From Juglans regia (taxonomy: Eukaryota > Streptophyta > Magnoliopsida > Fagales > Juglandaceae), in assembly GCF_001411555.2 (NCBI RefSeq), contig NC_049907.1, forward strand, positions 4,286,243 to 4,350,242: 64,000 nucleotides of DNA. Reading direction: 5' to 3'. The notes beneath the pieces are model-generated. The model saw nothing but the letters and a program-made list of their open reading frames with translations, had not been told where the DNA came from and ran no database searches. A program made the position numbers and the translations under genes. The number at the start of each line of letters is the position of its first letter. Position 1 is the stretch's first letter. Positions 55,925-64,000 of this stretch are shown here, in pieces.

Positions 55925-56105
55925 TGTTTAGATGTTGAACTGAGTTGAGTTAATTTGAAATGATAAAATATTATTAGAATATTATTTTTTAATATTATTA
56001 TTATTTTAGAATTTGAAAAAGTTGAATTATGTATTATATTTTATATTGAGATTTGAAAAAATTATAATAATAAATTGAGATGAATTAAGAACCAAACTCA
56101 CCTAA
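55925..56105. mobile_element. AT-rich MITE-like segment upstream of gene B
   Basis: It runs from TGTTTAGATGTTGAACTGAG to AAACTCACCTAACA with an AT-rich centre (TTATGTATTATATTTTAT, TTGAAAAAATT). It resembles 32345-32570 and 33065-33290. The ends are imperfect inverted repeats and no clear duplication was found. Confidence 0.45.
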
Positions 56106-56157
56106 CACTGTCGAATTTTTAATATTTTGGAAAAGTTAGTTTCGTAGTTTAAAAGAA

Positions 56158-56436
56158 GGATGGTTCTACTGGGACCGATGGTCCCAATCGATGGTGAACC
56201 GATGCAGTGTATTTTCAAAGTTTTTTTTTTTTTTTCCCATTTCTTTGAAGTATTTTTTTTTTGCATTTTTAAATACTTTTTTTTATAAAAAATATCTAAA
56301 TTAAATAATATTTACTTTCTTAATTATTAAGTAAAAAAAAAAAATAAAAAAATTAAAAAAAAAATCTAAAAACAAAATTAAAAACAAAATCATCGGTCAA
56401 ACCATTGGTAAACTATCGGTTCAATAAGCATTTCCC
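56158..56436. mobile_element. Mutator-like MITE (279 bp) in the promoter region of gene B
   Basis: It is flanked by an exact 9-bp duplication, TTAAAAGAA (56149-56157 and 56437-56445), the length typical of Mutator-like elements. The ends are related inverted repeats (GGATGGTTCTACTGGGACCG against the complement of CGGTTCAATAAGCATTTCCC). The promoter of the LRR pseudogene at about 39200 lacks it and shows a single TTAAAAGAA, an empty site. Confidence 0.75.
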
Positions 56437-56659
56437 TTAAAAGAAATGATTAAATAACGACATTGACGGGCCAACCTAATCTTAATTTAACGACAGATGA
56501 CTGCTAATAGCCACCCATATTGACTTCATGAGCAATGATTGACTTCACTTCCCTTGTATTAGACTATTAGTAGCTTAACACCGGCCTGTTTTCATCTTCA
56601 CTACTGTCATCATTTCACGCTTCTTCATAAACATTCTCCTCGTTCTATCTCCTGCACTC

Positions 56660-59600
56660 ATGGTGCTCATAGGAAATCTGTTTCCTCTAATGCTATTGGG
56701 TTTTCTGTTTGTGCAGTACTCATGCATGTTTCAATTGATCCAATCTTTTAGCAATTTTACTGACCAATCTGCTCTCATTGCCTTTCAATCTCGAATCAGT
56801 TCTAGTCCAAATGAAACCCTCTTGGCCACTAACTGGTCCACCGCACCAAACTCGATCTGCAATTGGATTGGGGTCTCCTGCAGTCGACGTAGGCAAAGAG
56901 TCACTGCTTTGGACCTTTCCAACATGGGTCTCCATGGCACAATTTCTCCTCATATTGGTAACCTCTCATTCCTAGTCTCACTTGATCTTTCTAACAACAG
57001 CTTCTTTGGTTTTATTCCGCATGAGATCAGTTGTCTGCCTCGCTTGAGAATACTCTTGTTGTATTTCAACCAATTGGAAGGAAGCATCCCTCCTACTATT
57101 CATAATTGTAGAAAGCTTCGCGTGGTAAGTTTTGATACGAACCGTCTTATTGGTGTAATTCCATCGTCCCTCAGCAATTTGTCAACTTTAGAGTTCTTGA
57201 ATTTGGGGCACAATAGTCTCACTGGTCCACTTCCTTTAGTCATCTTCAACATATCTTCTCTAAACATATTTTCTGTTACATCTAATTACATCTTGGGAGC
57301 TCTTCCGAATAATCTTTGTAGCCACTGTCCCAATCTTAGAGGACTTCATTTCTCGTATAACAAATTTGGCGGTCAACTTCATTCGCAATTTAATAATTGT
57401 GGGGAGCTTTCAATTTTATCTTTGTCATCCAATACATTTGATGGGAGTATTTCAAAAGCTCTAATTGGCAATTTACCTGCAAAGCTTGAAATCCTATATC
57501 TTGGAAGTAACAGTTTCACTGGTATCATACCTTCTACCATATGTAATTTGTCGAGGTTGCAAGAATTCGGAATTGAGCATAACCACATCCAAGGAAGCAT
57601 TCCGACTGATTTGTGGCAACTTCAGAAGTTAACTACTTTGTATTTGGGAGCGAATAACTTCAAAGGGGTAGTACCTCAAAAAGTCTTCAACCTCTCTTCT
57701 TTAAAACTTATCTCCTTCCAGGCAAATTCCCTATCTGGATATCTTCCATCACTAGATTCAGGGCAATCTTGCCCTAATCTTGAAATACTCGCACTTGCTA
57801 AAAACAAACTCAGTGGTCATATTCCATCCTATCTTTCGAATTGTTCCAAGCTCATCACAGTAGACTTTTCTATAAACTTATTCTCCGGACCAATTCCCAA
57901 AAGTCTTGGAAACTTGAAGTACCTCCAACAACTTTTTTTGAATGCAAATCAGCTAATAGGCCTTGAGGCTACAGATCAAGAGACCAATTTCATTTCATCT
58001 TTATCCAATTGTAGATCTTTTAGATATTTAGATGTAGGCTACAATCCATTGGATATAAAAATTCCAGACTCCATTCAAAACTTTTCGACTTCCTTTCAAA
58101 TCTTTCTTGCAAACAATTGTCAAATAAGGGGTCATATTCCCATGGGAATGGGTTTTTTGAAAGGCTTAATCTGGCTTGATTTGAGAGATAACAATCTTAC
58201 TGGGAATATCCCTTTCACATTTGGTGGATTAGAAAGATTACAAAGATTGCATCTTTACAATAACAGGATTGAAGGATTGATTCCACAAGAGATATGCCAA
58301 TTAAGAAATTTGGGAGAGCTGGATCTCTCAATCAACAAAATCTCTGGAGTCATCCCAAATTGCATTTCAAACCTCAGTCTACTAGTACAGCTAAACTTGA
58401 GTTCTAATAGACTCGAATCATCAATACCATTAAATATATGGAGCCTCGAAAATCTATTGTTCTTGGATCTGTCATCGAATACCCTTGGTGAACATTTGTC
58501 TTCAAACATGAGAAAATTGGACACTCTCGAATATTTGAATTTGTCAAGAAATGAAATTTCCGGAGAAATTCCAAGCATCATTGGAGCATTTGAAAGCCTG
58601 AGGTATCTTGACTTTTCAAACAACTCCTTTCAAGGAGGCATTCCGCAATCTTTTGGTAACTTAAAAGGGTTAGATCTCTTAGATCTTTCTTACAACAATC
58701 TTTCTGGTGCAATTCCTAAATCCCTTGAGGTACTTCCATTTCTCAAATACTTGAATTTATCTTTCAACAAGCTAGTAGGAGAGATTCCGTCTGTTGGTCC
58801 TTTTGTAAATTTCACGGCAGAATCATTTTCAGAAAATAGTGCACTTTGTGGGAATCAAATTTTTGGAGTTCCACCTTGTCCAACGATTCCTACATACCAA
58901 CAATCAAAGATGAAAAGTATTTTGATCAAATGTATTCTTCCTGTGATTGCGACAATCATAACCTTGATAATGCTGGTTTATTTGCTAAGAAGGCTTCAGA
59001 AAAGTAACATACCGACTTCACTTAATGCATTGCCTGCATTGGAACATAGAATGATATCATATCAAGAGCTTTGCCAAGGGACAAACAACTTTTGTGAAAG
59101 CAACTTGCTTGGAGTTGGAGGTTTTGGCTCTGTGTACAAAGGAATACTTTTTGACAGGACAATTGTTGCAATAAAAGTTTTAAGTTTGCAATTGTCGGGT
59201 GCTTTCAAAAGTTTTGATGCAGAATGCAAGGTGTTACGTACAATTCGACATAGAAATCTTATTAAAGTCATAACTACATGCACTAATCCCGAGTTTAGAG
59301 CATTGGTGCTGGAATACATGTCGAACGGCAACCTTGAAAAATGGTTATACTCTCATAACTACTGCTTGGATCTTCTACAGAGAATAAATATTTTGGTTGA
59401 TGTTGCGTCAGCCTTAGACTATCTCCACCACGGTCAATCAGAATCTATATTGCATTGTGATTTGAAGCCTACAAATATCCTTTTGGATGAGTTCATGATT
59501 GCACATGTGAGCGATTTTGGCATTGCAAAGATTTTAGTCAAAAATAAAGACGCAACACACACCAAAACTCTTGGTACCATTGGCTACATTGCACCAGGTA

Positions 59601-60910
59601 CGTACGTACACGAGTTTACCCTAATTGTTTAATTATCAAAAGGCTAAATAATAGTTTGCTAATCTTACAATTTTTTTGTAACAACATGCGTGACAACTTT
59701 CCTCATCTTAGCTAGTCTTATAGTCCATAAGCTCATACGAATAGGAACCTAACAAATTCATACGACTTGAGTCCAACAAATCTAACAATATATGTTTTCA
59801 TAAGGTAGTTTTGGTCAAACACCACCGAGTATGCTATGAAGAATTCAGGTTTAGCCCTATGTGCAATTTTTTTTAGAAATAAACCCATGTGGGGTGCTTA
59901 AGTTATGTGTTCCCTATTTCTAATAAACAAATACCAAGGCGATAAATCTAAGTATCCCATATCACAGAGACTGTTTGACCATAATTCCCTTTTAATAAAA
60001 GAACAGTGAATTTAAAAATATAGAACATCAGAGTATCAAAGAAACCATAAATATTAAACCAAGATCTACGAAAGCAAGTAAAATAATGAACACGGATTTT
60101 GGTTATTTTGAAGAATTTTCTTTTTAAAAGGAAAAATAGAAAACTATTGTAGGTGCTCAATCACTGCTTATAAATCCACTGGAGAATAGAAATCTTACAA
60201 GAAATTTAAGATGCATGTCATAAAACATTTGCAAACTCAAACGGTACCAAAGTAAATTGTGTTATATGCATCATATAGTAATGATGATCGAGTTTCAATT
60301 TTAGGATTGTAGATGCATTTACGATTCTCTTTTTAGGATAATATATTAAAATATATATCACAAAGACTACAAAATACTATCTATAGTAGAAGGGGAAACA
60401 ATTAGGGAAATATTATTGATGTAAACAATTAATTGGTCTAATCCCACTATTTAAAAATACTATCTTTGTTTTTGGATGGCACATGTGAATTATTAATTAA
60501 TTACGTCATTTTATTAAGACACAAGCTGCTAACTTAAATGCCTTCTTGACAATTTGTGAGTATTTTTAGAATATGGATTTGAAGGGAAGGTATCCATCAA
60601 AACAGATGTCTACAGCTATGGCATAACATTGTTGGAGATGATCACGAGGAAGAAACCCACCGACGACATGTTCGTTGGAGACTTTACTTTGAGGCAGTTG
60701 GTAAATGCATCCATTCCTGATAGAATGATGGAAGTTGTGGATGAAGGTTTACTAAGAATAGAAGATGGAAGAGACACCATTGCCTTGCAAAATATTCTTT
60801 TGTCAATCTTGGACTTAGGCTTGAGGTGTTCTGAAGAATTACCAGATACAAGAATGGATATCAAAGACGTGTTTGTCAAGCTTAATAAAATCAAGTCGAC
60901 TTTCTTTTAG
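56660..60910 (+). CDS. LRR receptor-like serine/threonine kinase, subfamily XII (gene B)
   Basis: Exons 56660-59597 and 60570-60910 with a 972-bp GT/AG intron encode 1092 residues. It is the close paralog of gene A in opposite orientation, with the same intron position before APE. Order: signal peptide MVLIGNLFPLMLLGF... (1-30), N-cap CNWIGVSC, about 22 LRRs, transmembrane helix (about 754-778), kinase with GVGGFGSVYKG (about 819), lysine in VAIKV (about 839), HCDLKPTN (about 932) and SDFG (about 949). The non-RD HCD form points to pattern-recognition receptors such as FLS2, EFR and Xa21. The N-terminus differs from gene A (no MALKHQ start) and matches the pseudogene at 39443. Most differences from gene A lie in the LRRs, as expected for ligand specificity. 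Both exons are intact. Confidence 0.94.
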
Positions 60911-61453
60911 AACAGGAATAAGGTCACTAGACATACTTGACCTTAATTTGTTTCGCATGTTTATGTCTTTTTAATCTAATGAAGTAATTATGAGTGGTAT
61001 GTATGTAACATGTTTCTATCAACATTTATGCTTAAAGTAATGGCTTGAGACTCTACTCTTCTTCCATCTCCTTACACTTTTCATTGAGCTCATTTCCTTT
61101 ATTACCCTACGTAAATCCCGGCCAAAAGGTGTATGTACAACCAACATTCTTTTGTTTCACAACCAAATTGAATGAGAATATTGACTATTGATCAATTTCT
61201 TATGTCCAAGTGACAGAGCAAAAAATAGAGACAGAGAAGACCGACTTGAGAAGAATGAGAAATGGTCCTTTTATTCAAAGAATCAAAGTCTGTCAAAGTT
61301 CTTTTATTGGGAGATTGTTAGGGATTGTGTTGTTATATGCACAATTTGCAGAGAAAAAGGTAGAACCATTACCTATTCCAGATCCTGTTTGGCTAAGAAG
61401 ATATATGTGCATCCAGCATATACGCAGAGATGAGATTCTCAATTTGTCAAAAT

Positions 61454-62511
61454 CTAATGCATCCACACCCACACTAACAAAATCCATCTACCTTAAGAGC
61501 ATTGGCATTGGTTCATCAAAATCATCACTAAGATTTAGCTAAAAGTACACATTTTACACAAAACTAAAACTCTTCAAGATATAACCCCAAGTTGGATTAA
61601 CCAAAATGATAATATAAAATTATTTTTCAATAATAATATTTTTGAAAACATTTATAACAAAAACCATGAAGGTGCAAAACAAAGCGCCTCGGCCTTCATC
61701 CCTAAGAAAGAATACCGAATAATCAGTAGTAGCAAAATAGTGGCTAAAAAATGACTTATCGTATTCTTTTCCAAACTATATATTTTTTTTCTTGGATTAA
61801 TTCTTTTCTACCCTATGTTCTGCAATATAAAATAAATCAACATGATTACAACTTATATCAGGCTCCAGTATGTTTTGAGGAAAAACCAAGAAAATTTCCA
61901 GCTCTTTACTCTATTCTGATATATAAAGAGTACCTTGCAGCACAATAGGGTTGACATCTCACATGTTTATATCTTAAGCTAGGAACTGCATTTTTAACTT
62001 CTATTCAAACAATCATTGTTACTCATTCTCCATGGATTCAAGATCTTACTTCAAACTCTAAATTTTTAGAAGTATTTAAAGAAATCCAAATGACCAAATT
62101 TAGAAATACACACTCACAGGGCTAGGTTCAGTAAACGTGTTCATGGCCGGACTCCCTGGGTGTCTGGATAGCAAGGTACAAGACTTTAAGCCGGAAATTT
62201 TTGATTTGTGTTGTGGATGTGTTCAAGAGAGGCGAGTATGAAAAACAAGAAGCACACGGAGACAAGAGGAAACCAACAGAACACGGGAACCAGCAAGGAA
62301 ACGGAAGCACACATTTCTGGACACCGGATTGGAGACAAAATGGTGAAGAGGGAAGCTTAGCGTGACAAAGAGAAAAGGGGGAAGAAACAGAGTAGCTTGG
62401 GCCAAAGAAAGAGATATTTCGACGGAAAGAGTTTTTGGATAATATTTTGCAATAAAATACGGTTTTGGTTGATGAACATTAACTCGTCAAATATAACTTC
62501 TACTTCTATTT
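61454..62511. other. Intergenic, with a truncated Harbinger terminus
   Basis: GAGCATTGGCATTGG at 61497 repeats the terminus of the 33735-38716 element and is followed by related AT-rich text, but no matching right end appears, so it is a truncated relative. The rest shows only short frames. The GA-rich stretch at 62225-62400 produces minus-strand frames that I do not believe. Confidence 0.65.
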
Positions 62512-64000
62512 TTTTTTTTTAAATAGGGAAAAATTCCCTCAATGTATTAAGAGCCGTAGCTTAAAGTGGAGGAAAACCAATATTACATAACAAACCAATA
62601 GCCTAAAACAAAACCATCAACATTAAAAAACCACTAGAGATTTATGGCCTAAAACTATTCAGTCCCGCCTTATCAATCCGAACAATCCCCCTCAATAATC
62701 TTGGCAAATCCTATCACCTACATAACAAATGGACCTCCCTTCCTCACCTTGTCTTACAAGAAAATCCGCCGCTTGGTTCCCTTCTTGAAACTGATGACCC
62801 ACCATGTAATTAACACCATGTAGCTCTTTGAGTAAGTCATCCCAAAAATCCCACAAATACCATATCGAACATCGGCCCTGGATGAGCCAATCCACTAGTA
62901 ATTTAGAGTCATCTCAATGATCACATTGAAAAAATTAAGTGTTTTACACAAAACTACACCTTCTCAAATGGCTCTTAACTCAACTTCATTATTGGTACCA
63001 AAACAAAAATGAGCGAAGAAAGCCAGGACCCTGTCTAAATTATCTTGTATCACTCCCCCACCTATGCTGCTCCCCGAGTTCTCACGACAACTCCCATAAC
63101 AATTTAATTTGACCCAGCTAGCAGGGGGTCTCTTCCAAGCAACCAAACGATGTCGACGGAACATTTGGACTAGTTGAGGCACACTCAGGTTGCAAAGGAT
63201 TTGCCCATCATGCGAGGACAGAGGACCTGATGTCGTAAGGTCACCTGCAATCATATGAGTCCAGTATTTCACCAACCACCAAACATTCTCAACTGAATCA
63301 TGCACCCCTTCCATATGCACCCTGCACCTTCTTGTCCATAACCTCCAAGTTATCAAACAAGGGATTAGACCAATCAACGTTCCTCTGAAAGTGGACCTCT
63401 TTTCAAGCCGACATTCTCGCCCACCAGGATGTCAAACGCAAGTAAGGAATTCCCAGTTCGGAACTGGCTTTTTCCCATACACGGAGTGCAAACTCACCCC
63501 CACTCAATACATGGTCAATGGTTTCTAGGTTATTAGCAGTGCAACAATCACAGCACGACTCCATTGAAACACCCCTGCTTTGCACCCTGTCATCCACCAC
63601 TAGAGCTCGAAATCTAGCTTTACAAACACACAAAGACACTTTTTTCGAAAGCAATTTATTCCTTATCCACTCATGCCATTGTAATGGTTCCCCTCTCAGC
63701 CGAACCACTTCCCAAGCACTAGCCAAAGAGAAGGCACCATCCATGGAAGGTTTCCAAATAAAAACATCTGACCCTGCTTTTCCCATCGAAATATTTTGAA
63801 CAATCTCAGCTGTCATTTCTGCTCCCCCCATATCCACCAACCGATCATAATCCCATGTATTGTTGGACCAACAATCTTTTATTTGCAACAAATTATTTTG
63901 AATGTCATCCACTTGAACTGAAAGAGGACCTGAGGGAAGCCATCTATCAAACCAAAACGATGCATTTCCACCTCTCACCAAAACGTGCATGTTCTCCATG
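62512..64000 (-). pseudogene. LINE 3' part (zf-RVT and RNase H), continuing beyond the window
   Basis: A T-run at about 62507-62521 marks the poly(A) end. On the minus strand, 63999-63403 carries a LINE thumb and zf-RVT region (GGNASFWFDRWLPSG, FIWKPSMDGAFSLASAWEVV, then a Cys-rich CCDCCTANNLETIDHVL). 63377-62964 and further fragments down to 62692 carry an RNase H-like domain (VKLNCYGSCRENSGSSIGGGV, NEVELRAI). Stops separate the pieces. The catalytic reverse transcriptase would lie beyond 64000 if present. Confidence 0.85.

Larger units (their letters stand above)
55417..61453. repeat. Arm B of the inverted segmental duplication
   Basis: It is the inverted counterpart of 22413-28098 and includes gene B. 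Relative to arm A it has gained the MITE at 56158-56436 and shows a replaced middle part of the kinase intron. It begins exactly at the CACTA insertion point; its continuation is the 25 bp before the transposon. Confidence 0.85.

Noticed and set aside
62128..62405. Two overlapping minus-strand frames with Leu/Phe-rich text
   Set aside because: Composition-driven from a GA-rich plus strand; no domain and no retroelement match seen.

Overview
The window looks like repeat-rich intergenic DNA of a flowering plant, probably a woody eudicot. A Fagales-type tree is a guess based on the general look of the small AT-rich MITEs. Evidence for a plant: LRR receptor kinases of the FLS2/EFR/Xa21 class, a P-type PPR fragment, Ty1/copia and Ty3/gypsy-type elements, CACTA and PIF/Harbinger transposons, and GT-AG introns of plant size. 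There is no bacterial or organellar gene content.

Layout. 1-12.65 kb: a nest of LTR material. A large coding-less element (612-9413) has 1.9-2.2 kb LTRs, and its interior contains a hAT-like MITE swollen by an AT-rich minisatellite. It abuts an older related LTR fragment that is split by a solo LTR (10794-12582, TSD GTGTG). 12.84-21.62 kb: a degenerate CACTA-type element whose middle is occupied by a decayed Ty1/copia element (14303-20051, TSD CCTTA); that element is itself broken in RNase H by a retroposon with a 16-bp TSD. 22.4-28.1 kb: an intact LRR receptor kinase on the minus strand. 28.2-33.7 kb: a long-TIR element carrying a SINE, a LINE 3' fragment, and several copies of a local duplicated module. 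33.7-38.7 kb: a PIF/Harbinger-type element (perfect 25-bp TIRs, TSD TGA) with an intact Myb/SANT-type ORF1 and a captured PPR gene fragment. 39.4-45.9 kb: an LRR kinase pseudogene and two LINE remnants. 46.37-55.42 kb: a complete CACTA transposon (TSD ACA) with two divergent gene units. 55.4-61.5 kb: a second intact LRR receptor kinase on the plus strand. 62.5-64 kb: a LINE 3' end running off the window.

Only two ordinary host genes are visible, the paralogous LRR kinases at 23175-27465 (-) and 56660-60910 (+). They lie in an inverted segmental duplication whose arms are about 6 kb each. The arms also act as a control for transposon history: the arm near gene A preserves the empty target site of the CACTA element that sits beside gene B.

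The most unusual system is the CACTA element at 46366-55416. It carries more than twenty copies of a perfect palindrome (core CGTTCGAACG) at both ends and between its two divergent transcription units. Three palindromic E2F-type sites (TTTCCCGC) lie in the presumed promoter of its Ptta/En/Spm-type gene, and a 178-nt foldback sits just upstream of the coding region. No recognisable TNP2 transposase body remains. This suggests a self-binding, possibly S-phase-linked element that depends on a transposase supplied elsewhere.
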